Of a DNA stretch of 64,000 nt, positions 18,242 through 26,428 are shown piece by piece (the stretch's first letter is position 1; each line of letters opens with the position of its first letter). The notes beneath the pieces are model-generated. The model saw only the letters and a program-made list of their open reading frames with translations. It was not told where the DNA came from and made no database searches. The stretch covers positions 1 to 64,000 of the forward strand of contig NZ_FUHM01000002.1 of the NCBI RefSeq assembly GCF_900155565.1, in the 5' to 3' direction. A program made the position numbers and the translations under genes. This DNA is from Anaerosalibacter sp. Marseille-P3206. Its GTDB lineage: Bacteria > Bacillota > Clostridia > Tissierellales > Sporanaerobacteraceae.

Positions 18242-18272
18242 TTGATAAATAATATGTAAAATAATATATAAT
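18242..18272 (+). promoter_or_regulatory. Promoter for the lapA-recJ group
   Basis: TTGATA (18242-18247) lies 17 bases from TATATA (18265-18270), with TATAAT overlapping at 18267-18272. Confidence 0.55.
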
Positions 18273-18296
18273 TATGTAACTAAGGAGGTTTTTTAT

Positions 18297-18638
18297 ATGC
18301 AATTTGGATTTATATTATCATTAGTGTTTGCTACTATTGTAGCTGTATTTGCACTTAAAAATGCAGACAAAGTATTAATTGACTTTATCTTTAACGAAGT
18401 ATATATATCTCAAGCACTAGTTATATTTTTATCAGCAATATTAGGCGCTGTAATAGTAGCAATACTAGGCAGTATAAAAGTAATAAAATTAAAAAAACAG
18501 ATAAAGGAACTAAATAAAACAAATGAATTTTTGAAAAATGAAAACGATAACTTCAAAATTCTCCTTGCTGAAAGAGAAAATGATATAATGGATGTTAATG
18601 TTGAAGACAAAAATGAAAATGATGAAGAATTATCTTAG
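18297..18638 (+). CDS. LapA-type (DUF1049) membrane protein
   Basis: The 113-residue protein has two transmembrane helices (about 1-20 and 37-60) followed by a cytoplasmic coiled coil (about 62-95) and an acidic tail, the plan of LapA/DUF1049. Gram-negative LapA helps assemble lipopolysaccharide, which cannot apply to this presumed Gram-positive, so only family membership is claimed. TAAGGAGG precedes the ATG and recJ follows 17 bases later. Confidence 0.8.
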   Translation: MQFGFILSLVFATIVAVFALKNADKVLIDFIFNEVYISQALVIFLSAILGAVIVAILGSIKVIKLKKQIKELNKTNEFLKNENDNFKILLAERENDIMDVNVEDKNENDEELS

Positions 18639-18655
18639 AATTTTGAGGTGATTAA

Positions 18656-21127
18656 ATGATAAAGTTCCAAAAAACATACAAACTTTATAACGAAGACTAT
18701 TCCCAAATTGAAAAATTGACAAATACATTGAAAATATCTTCTCTTACTGCTAAAGTTTTAATTAATAGAGGGTTTAATACTGTTGAAAAGGCAAGAGATT
18801 TTTTGCATACAGATTTAGATAATTTACATGATCCATTTTTGCTAAAGGATATTGACAAAGCAGTAGATAGAATTATAAATGCTATTAATAAGGATGAAGT
18901 AATATGTATTTATGGAGATTATGATGCTGATGGTGTTACTAGTACATCTTTACTATCTATTATTTTTAACAAATTGAAATTAAAGTATTTTCATTATATT
19001 CCTAATAGATTAGAAGAAGGATATGGTCTAAATATAGATGCAGTAGATTATATAGCTAAACGAAAAGCAAATTTACTTATTACTGTTGATTGTGGTATTA
19101 CAAGTTTTGATGAGGTAGAATATTTAAATAATAAGGGAATTGATGTTATCATAACAGATCATCATCAATGTAAAGAAAAACTCCCTAGTGCTTTAGCTGT
19201 AGTGAATCCAAATAGAGAAGATGACGAATATCCATTTAATAATTTGGCTGGTGTTGGGGTGGCTTTTAAATTAATAGAAGCTTTACTTATGAAATTAGAT
19301 ATACCTATTAATTACGAAGAAATATTACCTATTGTAGCATTAGGTACTGTTGCAGATGTCATGCCATTAGTAGGAGAAAATAGGATAATAGTTAAAAATG
19401 GACTTTTGTATATGGAGAGATCAAAAAACTTTGGAATTAAAGCTCTATTAGAAGTTACTAATCTTAAAGATAAGAAATTATCAGCTTATCATATGGGATT
19501 TGTATTAGGGCCAAGATTAAATGCAGCAGGGAGGCTTGGAGATCCTTCAATTGGAGTTTCGTTGTTTACATCTGATAATTATGATGAGGCTATTAAGCTT
19601 GCGGAAAAATTAGATGAAGAAAATAAAACTAGGCAAGATTTAGAAGAAGAGATTTTAAAAGATATAGATGAATTAATAGAAAAAACTGTAGACTTGGATA
19701 AGGATAAAGTTATAGTGCTGGCTTCTGATAAATGGCATTCTGGGATTATTGGAATTTGTGCTTCAAAAGTAACAGATAAGTATTTTAAACCAACTATACT
19801 TTTTTCAATAGAAGGTGATTTGGCAAGAGGTTCTGCTAGAAGTATACCCACTTTTGATATATATGATGGGTTATCTAAATGTAGCGATATGTTTGAAAAA
19901 TTTGGTGGACATAGACAAGCTGCTGGTATTCTAATTAAGACAGAAAAAATAGATGAATTTAGAGAGAGTATAAATAATATTGCAGAAGAGTTTTTAGATG
20001 AGGAAGATTTTATTCAAGAGGTAGTAGTTGATTGTGAGGTTGAAGCTAAAGATGTAACAATTAAGACTATTAAAGAAATAAATGAACTTGAACCATTTGG
20101 AATCGATAATCCTTCACCGAAGTTTATATTTACTGATGGACATATTAAAAATATTCGACAAATTGGAAAAGACAATAAGCATCTAAAAGTACAATTAAAT
20201 AAAGATGATAAAATAATAGATGGTATTGGTTTTAGCATGGGGGAATATGGAAATATATTAAATAGTGGAGATTTAGTTGATATTATTGTAAACTTAGATA
20301 TAAATGAATACATGGGAAATGTTAATCCTCAGTTTATCATTAAAGAAATAACTAGTGCTAAGTACAGTGACCCTATTCTAGGGCGTGATTATTATTATGC
20401 ATTAAAGAAGTTTTTAAATAGTACAGATATGAAATGTAGTAGCAAAAATATAGAGTGCAGTTTTTCAAATATTGAAAACAGATTAAGTTATACAGTGGAT
20501 AGATTAAATAAAAGTAAAGGATTATTAGTTTTAGTTTTTAATTATTTAAATGCAAATACTTTAATTAGCAATGCAACTTTGCAAGGCAGGGAGTTTTTAA
20601 GAAAGACTTCTTTTTCATATAACTGTTGTGATAACAATAAAGAAAACAATGTAGTAATCTTACCCTTAATGTCAGAGATTGATGTATCTAGTTATGATGA
20701 AATTATTTTTTATGATTTGAGCTATGATGAAAGTTTTATGGGTATACTTATGGACAAGAAAGATAACGCTAATATTGAGTTTTTATTTAACAAAAATGAT
20801 ATTGAATTAAATAAAAAAGTATTGTCTAATTTATTGCCAACCAAAAATGAAATGAGATTAATATATAAGACTATTTTTTCAAATAAGTTTGAAGTTTTAA
20901 AAATAGAACCAGATATGTATTTAAACTCAATCAATAATAAATTAGATAAATATATTACAAAACCTAAGTTGGATTTAACTTTTGAAATGTTTAAGGAATT
21001 AAAACTTATAGATTATATTTATCAAGATGATTATTTTTATATTAAAATTCTAAATAGATCAAATGAAAAGATTGACATATTGAATAATTCTAAATTAAGA
21101 TACTTGTATGATTTAAATAAATACTAA
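18656..21127 (+). CDS. recJ: Single-stranded DNA exonuclease RecJ
   Basis: RecJ is a 5'-3' single-strand exonuclease of recombination and mismatch repair. The 823-residue protein has the DHH core motifs (IYGDYDADGVTSTS, VDCGIT, DHHQCKE, ALGTVADVMPL), the DHHA1 motif GGHRQAAGI near 420, an OB domain, and a long C-terminal region (about 570-823) of the Firmicutes type. It lies 17 bases after the LapA-like gene. The rel gene follows without the apt gene found between them in B. subtilis. Confidence 0.96.
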   Translation: MIKFQKTYKLYNEDYSQIEKLTNTLKISSLTAKVLINRGFNTVEKARDFLHTDLDNLHDPFLLKDIDKAVDRIINAINKDEVICIYGDYDADGVTSTSLLSIIFNKLKLKYFHYIPNRLEEGYGLNIDAVDYIAKRKANLLITVDCGITSFDEVEYLNNKGIDVIITDHHQCKEKLPSALAVVNPNREDDEYPFNNLAGVGVAFKLIEALLMKLDIPINYEEILPIVALGTVADVMPLVGENRIIVKNGLLYMERSKNFGIKALLEVTNLKDKKLSAYHMGFVLGPRLNAAGRLGDPSIGVSLFTSDNYDEAIKLAEKLDEENKTRQDLEEEILKDIDELIEKTVDLDKDKVIVLASDKWHSGIIGICASKVTDKYFKPTILFSIEGDLARGSARSIPTFDIYDGLSKCSDMFEKFGGHRQAAGILIKTEKIDEFRESINNIAEEFLDEEDFIQEVVVDCEVEAKDVTIKTIKEINELEPFGIDNPSPKFIFTDGHIKNIRQIGKDNKHLKVQLNKDDKIIDGIGFSMGEYGNILNSGDLVDIIVNLDINEYMGNVNPQFIIKEITSAKYSDPILGRDYYYALKKFLNSTDMKCSSKNIECSFSNIENRLSYTVDRLNKSKGLLVLVFNYLNANTLISNATLQGREFLRKTSFSYNCCDNNKENNVVILPLMSEIDVSSYDEIIFYDLSYDESFMGILMDKKDNANIEFLFNKNDIELNKKVLSNLLPTKNEMRLIYKTIFSNKFEVLKIEPDMYLNSINNKLDKYITKPKLDLTFEMFKELKLIDYIYQDDYFYIKILNRSNEKIDILNNSKLRYLYDLNKY

Positions 21128-21180
21128 TTTTATAATAGAAAATTATATAGTTAAAATAGATTTGGATAGTGGGTGATGAT

Positions 21181-23343
21181 ATGTTAGAAAATCTGATTTT
21201 AAGAATTGAACAATATAATTCACATGCAGATATGAAACAATTAGTTAAAGCCTATAATTTTGCTGAAACAGCTCATGACGGTCAATATAGAAACTCAGGA
21301 GAAAGGTTTTTTATACATCCATATAATGTAGCTATGATTCTTGCGGATTTGAATATGGATACTGATACGATTATAGCAGGATTGCTTCATGATGTAATTG
21401 AGGATACTGATGTAACCCATGAGAGATTAGAGGAAGAATTTGGTGAAGATGTAGCAAATTTAGTTGAAGGTGTTACTAAGCTAAAGAAATTAAAATATAA
21501 GACAAAGCAAGAAAATCAGGCAGAAAATTTAAGAAAGATGGTAGTAGCTATGGCAAAAGATATTAGAGTTATTATCATTAAACTCGCAGATAGATTGCAT
21601 AATATGAGGACTTTAGAATATATGAGTGAAGAAAAGAAAAAAGAAAAGGCATTGGAGACTATTGAAATATATGCTCCATTAGCTCATAGACTAGGTATTT
21701 CTAAGATCAAATGGGAACTTGAAGACCTATCATTAAGATATTTAGATCCAGAAGGATATTATGACTTGGTTGATAAGGTATCTAAGAGAAGAAAAGATAG
21801 AGAAGCATATATTCAGATGATTATAGAAACTCTTAGCAAAAAACTAAATGAGATGGAAATATCTCATGAAATAAATGGGCGACCTAAGAATTTTTATAGT
21901 ATATATAGAAAAATGGTGTATCAAAATAAAAGTTTTGAACAAATATTTGATTTAACTGCAATAAGAATAATTGTAGATAATGTAAAGGATTGCTATGGAG
22001 CATTGGGAATAGTTCATACAATGTGGAAGCCTATTCCAGGCAGGTTTAAAGACTATATAGCTATGCCTAAGCCTAATATGTATCAGTCTATTCATACTAC
22101 AGTGATAGGGCCTCAGGGAGAGCCTTTTGAAGTTCAAATCAGAACTTGGGATATGCATAGAACAGCTGAATATGGGATTGCTGCCCATTGGAAATATAAA
22201 GAAGGAACTGTTAAAGCTGATAATTTTGATGAAAAACTTACTTGGTTAAGGCAACTTTTAGAATGGCAAAAAGAAATGAAAGATCCAAAGGAATTTATGG
22301 AATCATTGAAAATTGACTTTTTTACTGATGAAGTGTTTGTATTTACTCCAAAAGGAGATGTTATAAATCTTCCTAATGGGTCAACACCAATAGATTTTGC
22401 TTATAGGGTTCATACTGCTGTTGGAAACAATTGTGTAGGTGCAAAGGTTGATGGTAGAATAGTTCCTATTGATTATAAATTAAAAAATGGAAATATTGTT
22501 GACGTTATTACTTCAGCTAGTAATACTGGACCTAGTAGGGATTGGTTAAAGATTGTAAAGAGTAGTCAGGCTAAGTCAAAAATTAGACAATGGTTTAAAA
22601 AAGAAGATAGAGATTTCAATATTATCAAAGGAAAAGATATGCTGGAAAAAGAAGTAAAAAGGCAAGGGTTTAAGTTAACTGAAATGTTGAAAGATGATTG
22701 GCTAAAATCTATTGCCAATAAATTGAGTATTAATAATGTAGATGATTTATATGCTGCTATTGGTTATGGCAGTATTACATTAACTCAAGTTATGCAAAGG
22801 CTTAAGGATTATCATAAAGATTATTATGAAAATAAGGATGACAAAAAGATATTAGAAACAAAAACTCAATCTACTTCATCTAAAAGAGAAAATAGCCTTA
22901 CTCAAGGTGTAAGTATCAAGGGAGTAGATAATATTAAAGTACGATTTTCAAAATGTTGTAATCCTGTTCCTGGTGATGATATAATCGGATATATAACTAG
23001 AGGTAGAGGGGTTTCTATACACAGGAAGGATTGCCCTAATATTGAAGGTTTAGGAAATCACGAAAGATATATAGATATAGAATGGGATACAGACAAAAAA
23101 GCATCTTATCAGGCAGAAATTCAGATTAAAGCAACTGATAGACCTGGACTTTTAACTGATATAACTCAAAAAATAACTGATGCTGATTTAGCTGTTATTT
23201 CTTTAAATGCTAGAACCAATAAAGAAAAATTAGTTATTATGAATATTACTCTTGAAATTAAGAATGTAGAACAACTTAGGGAATTATTAAAGAAAATAAA
23301 AAGAGTTAGAGGAGTTATTGATGCATATAGAGTGACAACTTAG
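21181..23343 (+). CDS. relA: Bifunctional (p)ppGpp synthetase/hydrolase Rel
   Basis: The 720-residue protein makes and degrades (p)ppGpp. The hydrolase HD motif is intact (His70-Asp71 in LLHDVIEDTD), the synthetase domain has GRPKNFYSIYRKM and the EVQIRT motif, and TGS (about 385-445), a zinc-finger-like CCNPVPGD region and a C-terminal ACT domain (about 648-720) follow. Both activities should be present. ATG 21181 follows the purine-rich GTGGGTGAT; GTG 21169 would lack a ribosome site. dtd follows 14 bases later. Confidence 0.96.
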   Translation: MLENLILRIEQYNSHADMKQLVKAYNFAETAHDGQYRNSGERFFIHPYNVAMILADLNMDTDTIIAGLLHDVIEDTDVTHERLEEEFGEDVANLVEGVTKLKKLKYKTKQENQAENLRKMVVAMAKDIRVIIIKLADRLHNMRTLEYMSEEKKKEKALETIEIYAPLAHRLGISKIKWELEDLSLRYLDPEGYYDLVDKVSKRRKDREAYIQMIIETLSKKLNEMEISHEINGRPKNFYSIYRKMVYQNKSFEQIFDLTAIRIIVDNVKDCYGALGIVHTMWKPIPGRFKDYIAMPKPNMYQSIHTTVIGPQGEPFEVQIRTWDMHRTAEYGIAAHWKYKEGTVKADNFDEKLTWLRQLLEWQKEMKDPKEFMESLKIDFFTDEVFVFTPKGDVINLPNGSTPIDFAYRVHTAVGNNCVGAKVDGRIVPIDYKLKNGNIVDVITSASNTGPSRDWLKIVKSSQAKSKIRQWFKKEDRDFNIIKGKDMLEKEVKRQGFKLTEMLKDDWLKSIANKLSINNVDDLYAAIGYGSITLTQVMQRLKDYHKDYYENKDDKKILETKTQSTSSKRENSLTQGVSIKGVDNIKVRFSKCCNPVPGDDIIGYITRGRGVSIHRKDCPNIEGLGNHERYIDIEWDTDKKASYQAEIQIKATDRPGLLTDITQKITDADLAVISLNARTNKEKLVIMNITLEIKNVEQLRELLKKIKRVRGVIDAYRVTT

Positions 23344-23357
23344 AAAGGATGACTTAT

Positions 23358-23807
23358 ATGAGGGCTGTAGTGCAAAGAGTTAATCATTCAAATGTAGAAG
23401 TAGATGGAAAAATTATTGGAGAAATAGATGACGGATTACTAGTATTTTTAGGTATAGGCAATGAAGATGATGAAGTTGATTTAAATTATTTGGTAGAAAA
23501 GGTTATAGGATTAAGGATATTTGAAGACGATAAGGGTAAAATGAATCTATCATTGTTAGATGTAAAAGGTGAGCTTTTAGTAGTTTCACAATTTACACTT
23601 TATGGCGATGTTAGAAAAGGCAAAAGGCCAAATTTCACTTCTTCTGCTTCCGCTGAAATTGCAGAAAAGATGTACATGGATTTTATTAAAAAATGTAGGG
23701 AATACGATATAAAAGTAGAAGAAGGAAAATTTGGTGCTAATATGAAGGTTAATATTGAAAATGGTGGTCCAGTTACAATACTTTTAGATAGTAAAAAAAC
23801 GTTCTAG
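23358..23807 (+). CDS. dtd: D-aminoacyl-tRNA deacylase
   Basis: Dtd hydrolyses D-aminoacyl-tRNAs and mischarged Gly-tRNA(Ala). The 149-residue protein begins MRAVVQRV and contains SQFTLYGD and the GxP-type motif NGGPVTILLDS that excludes L-amino acids. ATG 23358 is chosen because AAAGG at 23344-23348 is 9 bases upstream and the family begins here; ATG 23349 would be too close. rel-dtd order is conserved in Firmicutes. Confidence 0.96.
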   Translation: MRAVVQRVNHSNVEVDGKIIGEIDDGLLVFLGIGNEDDEVDLNYLVEKVIGLRIFEDDKGKMNLSLLDVKGELLVVSQFTLYGDVRKGKRPNFTSSASAEIAEKMYMDFIKKCREYDIKVEEGKFGANMKVNIENGGPVTILLDSKKTF

Positions 23808-23818
23808 GAGGGATTAAT

Positions 23819-24442
23819 TTGATAGTTGAAAGATTACCTGTAGGTGTTTATGCTGCCAATTGTTATATTGTATATTGCAAAGATACTAAGGAAGCTTTAG
23901 TAATTGATCCAGGTGGAGAAGGAGAAGAAATATTAAAGAGAATAAACGATTTGAAAATTGATGTTAAGTATATAATTTTAACTCATGGTCATGGAGATCA
24001 TATAGGCGGTGTGTTGGAAGTAAAAAATGGAACCAATGCTCCAGTATTGATCCATAGTGAAGATGAGGATTATTTAAAAGATTCAGTTAAAAACTTATCA
24101 AGTATGATGTCTATGAATAAAGTAGAAATTTCCCCAGATAAACTTCTTAAAGATGGAGATAAGCTAAAGCTAGGAGAGTATGATATAGATATTATACATA
24201 CTCCTGGTCATACCCCAGGGGGGATTAGCATCAAAATAGGCAATAATTTGTTTACAGGAGATACTCTTTTTGCTGGTTCTATTGGGAGAACTGATTTTGA
24301 AGGTGGTTCGTATGAGGCAATAATCAGTTCTATTAAGGATAAACTTGTTAAATATCCTGATGAAACAGAAGTTTTTCCAGGACATGGACCTTCATCAACC
24401 ATTGGTAGAGAGAAAAAGTACAATCCTTTTATAATTAATTAA
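23819..24442 (+). CDS. MBL-fold hydrolase (glyoxalase II-like)
   Basis: The 207-residue protein is a metallo-beta-lactamase-fold hydrolase of the glyoxalase II / YcbL type. The metal motif HGHGDH lies around 57-62, with GHTPGG, FTGDTLF, GRTDF and PGHGP downstream, so a dinuclear zinc or iron site is intact. Substrate is probably a thioester or hydroxyacyl thiol. TTG 23819 follows AGGAGGG. It lies 11 bases after dtd, a common position for this gene in Firmicutes. Confidence 0.88.
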   Translation: MIVERLPVGVYAANCYIVYCKDTKEALVIDPGGEGEEILKRINDLKIDVKYIILTHGHGDHIGGVLEVKNGTNAPVLIHSEDEDYLKDSVKNLSSMMSMNKVEISPDKLLKDGDKLKLGEYDIDIIHTPGHTPGGISIKIGNNLFTGDTLFAGSIGRTDFEGGSYEAIISSIKDKLVKYPDETEVFPGHGPSSTIGREKKYNPFIIN

Positions 24443-24499
24443 GAATAGTTAGTCACCTATCTGGGAAACTTAAAGATAAGCTTTTTAGGAGGTGGACTA

Positions 24500-24667
24500 A
24501 TGAAAGGAAGAGGTTTGTTTTCTAAAAGGAATAATGAGCCTATAGACTTACATGAGATTGATGACTTAATCGAAAGAGGTCTTGATAATGATGAAATAGC
24601 TAAAGAATTAGGTATTCCAAAAGTACATGTAGATAGAATGATACAGGATATAGATAAAGACTTTTAA
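24500..24667 (+). CDS. 55-residue helix-turn-helix protein
   Basis: This short ORF is preceded by TTAGGAGGTGG (24486-24496) and reads MKGRGLFSKR at the N terminus. Residues about 17-50 look like a small helix-turn-helix: DLIERGLDNDEIAKELGIP then a recognition-type helix VHVDRMIQDI. The basic start plus HTH suggests DNA binding, or a short adaptor. It lies 11 bases before hemZ and probably shares its transcript. I do not know a named family. Confidence 0.75.
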   Translation: MKGRGLFSKRNNEPIDLHEIDDLIERGLDNDEIAKELGIPKVHVDRMIQDIDKDF

Positions 24668-24678
24668 GGAGAATTATT

Positions 24679-26157
24679 ATGGTGTGGGTTTATTTAGATG
24701 GACATAGCTATAATTACGAGGTTTATGGTTTAGTAAGAGCTTTTTTTAATGAAGACGTAGAATTTATTGAAAGTGAAGAAGAACACCCTTATAAAGGTAT
24801 TCTCATTAAAAATAACTTAATTGAAAATGGCTCTGATCTTTGTAGTGCGACAAGTGTACTAGTTGATGGAGATATTGTAAGTAAATATAAGGTAAATTCT
24901 ATAAAAAGCATAGATTTAAAAATTAATAGTATAGAGAAGAAAATTAAAACGGGAATAAAGCAATCTTTATATGGCGCACTTTCTAAGATTGTAAAAATGA
25001 AAGCTCCTTGGGGTATATTAACAGGAGTAAGACCAGTAAAGATAGTTAATGAATTGATGGATGATGGATTTGATAACACTACTATATATGATATTCTTAT
25101 AAATGAATACAAGCTATATTCAGAAAAAGCAAAATTAATTATTGATATAGCAAATACACAGAGAAGTTTTATTTATCCAATGGACAAAGATAAATTTAGT
25201 CTTTATGTAAGTGTTCCATTTTGTCCTACCAGATGCATTTATTGTTCTTTTCCATCAAACCCTATTGAGTTAGTTAGAAATCTTGTTGATGACTATACAG
25301 ATAGTGTAGTATATGAATTGAACAATATTAAGAAAGTACTCCAAAACAAAAAGATACATACTGTTTACATAGGTGGTGGCACTCCAACATCTATTCCTAC
25401 AAGAAATTTAGAAAAAATAATTAAAACTATATACGAATTATTTGGGAGAGAAAATATAAGCGAAATAACTGTTGAAGCAGGAAGACCAGATACTATTAAT
25501 GTAGATATGTTAAAAATGCTTAAGGACAATCAAATAGATAGAATAAGTATAAATCCTCAAACAATGAACGAAAAAACATTAAAGACAATAGGCAGATTTC
25601 ACACAAAGAAAGATATAATAGATTCATTTAAATTGGCTAGAAATATGGGTTTTGATTTAATTAATATGGATTTAATTGTTGGACTACCTGGAGAAGGAAC
25701 TGATGAAATAAGGTATACATTAGAAGAAATCTCAAATTTAGAGCCAGAAAATTTAACTGTTCATACATTAGCTATAAAAAGAGGTTCTAAGTTTGTTGAT
25801 CATGTTAGTGAATATTCTCTAGGAGACCAAGATACAATAAATAATTGCCTTAAGTTATGTAAAACATATGCTGAACATTTAAAATTAAGCCCTTATTATC
25901 TATATAGACAAAAGCAAATGCTTGGAAACTTTGAAAATGTTGGTTATGCGATTAAAGGAAAGGAATGTGTTTATAATATTCTTATTATGGAGGAGAAGGA
26001 AACAATTATAGCAGTAGGTGCTGGTGGAGTATCCAAGATATTTTACCCTTCAGAGAATAGAATTGAAAGAGTACCTAATGTAAAAGGATTACATGATTAT
26101 CTCAATAGAACAGCTGAAATGGTTGAAAGAAAGAAATATTACATTGACAGTATCTAA
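24679..26157 (+). CDS. hemZ: Coproporphyrinogen dehydrogenase HemZ (radical SAM)
   Basis: The 492-residue protein matches HemZ, an oxygen-independent coproporphyrinogen III oxidase-like radical SAM protein of Firmicutes. About 160 N-terminal residues precede the SAM domain, whose cluster motif is CPTRCIYC, followed by GGGTPTS and VEAGRPD. The HemZ C terminus includes YYLYRQKQMLGNFENVG. No other heme genes are nearby, and some relatives may act as heme chaperones, so catalysis is not certain. AAGGAG precedes the ATG. Confidence 0.88.
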   Translation: MVWVYLDGHSYNYEVYGLVRAFFNEDVEFIESEEEHPYKGILIKNNLIENGSDLCSATSVLVDGDIVSKYKVNSIKSIDLKINSIEKKIKTGIKQSLYGALSKIVKMKAPWGILTGVRPVKIVNELMDDGFDNTTIYDILINEYKLYSEKAKLIIDIANTQRSFIYPMDKDKFSLYVSVPFCPTRCIYCSFPSNPIELVRNLVDDYTDSVVYELNNIKKVLQNKKIHTVYIGGGTPTSIPTRNLEKIIKTIYELFGRENISEITVEAGRPDTINVDMLKMLKDNQIDRISINPQTMNEKTLKTIGRFHTKKDIIDSFKLARNMGFDLINMDLIVGLPGEGTDEIRYTLEEISNLEPENLTVHTLAIKRGSKFVDHVSEYSLGDQDTINNCLKLCKTYAEHLKLSPYYLYRQKQMLGNFENVGYAIKGKECVYNILIMEEKETIIAVGAGGVSKIFYPSENRIERVPNVKGLHDYLNRTAEMVERKKYYIDSI

Positions 26158-26190
26158 TATATAGCATATAATGATTAAAAACATATTTTA

Positions 26191-26410
26191 TACGGGGAAG
26201 TACTAGTAGTTAAATCTCTTTCCTATAGAGAGTCGGTGTTGGTGGAAATCCGATGGAAATATTTAATGAAGACAACTTCAATTGATGAATATGATTTTAA
26301 ATTCATCGATTAAAGACGTTAGAATTTTAAGTGAGGTATATACCTAATTAGGGTGGCACCGCGAGAAAAGCTTCTCGTCCCTGAATATCAGGAACGAGGG
26401 GCTTTATTTA
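26191..26410 (+). promoter_or_regulatory. T-box riboswitch, aspartate (specifier GAC)
   Basis: The leader has a full T-box plan. Stem I closes with GAAGT (26197-26201) and ACTTC (26275-26279); just inside the 3' strand is GAC (26271-26273) followed by A, matching Asp. The AGAGAGTCGGTG and GGTGGAAATCC elements of stem I are present, then the T-box AGGGTGGCACCGCG (26350-26363). The terminator hairpin is CTCGTCCCTGA/TCAGGAACGAG ending in TTTATTT. Uncharged tRNA-Asp would favour the antiterminator and aspS expression. A -10-like TATAAT at 26167-26172 may start this RNA. Confidence 0.95.
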
Positions 26411-26428
26411 TGATAAGGAGGTTATTAA

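Noticed and set aside
26154-26159. TTGACA at the end of hemZ as -35 of the T-box transcript
   Set aside because: It is only 7 bases from the TATAAT at 26167, and no -10 lies at the right distance.
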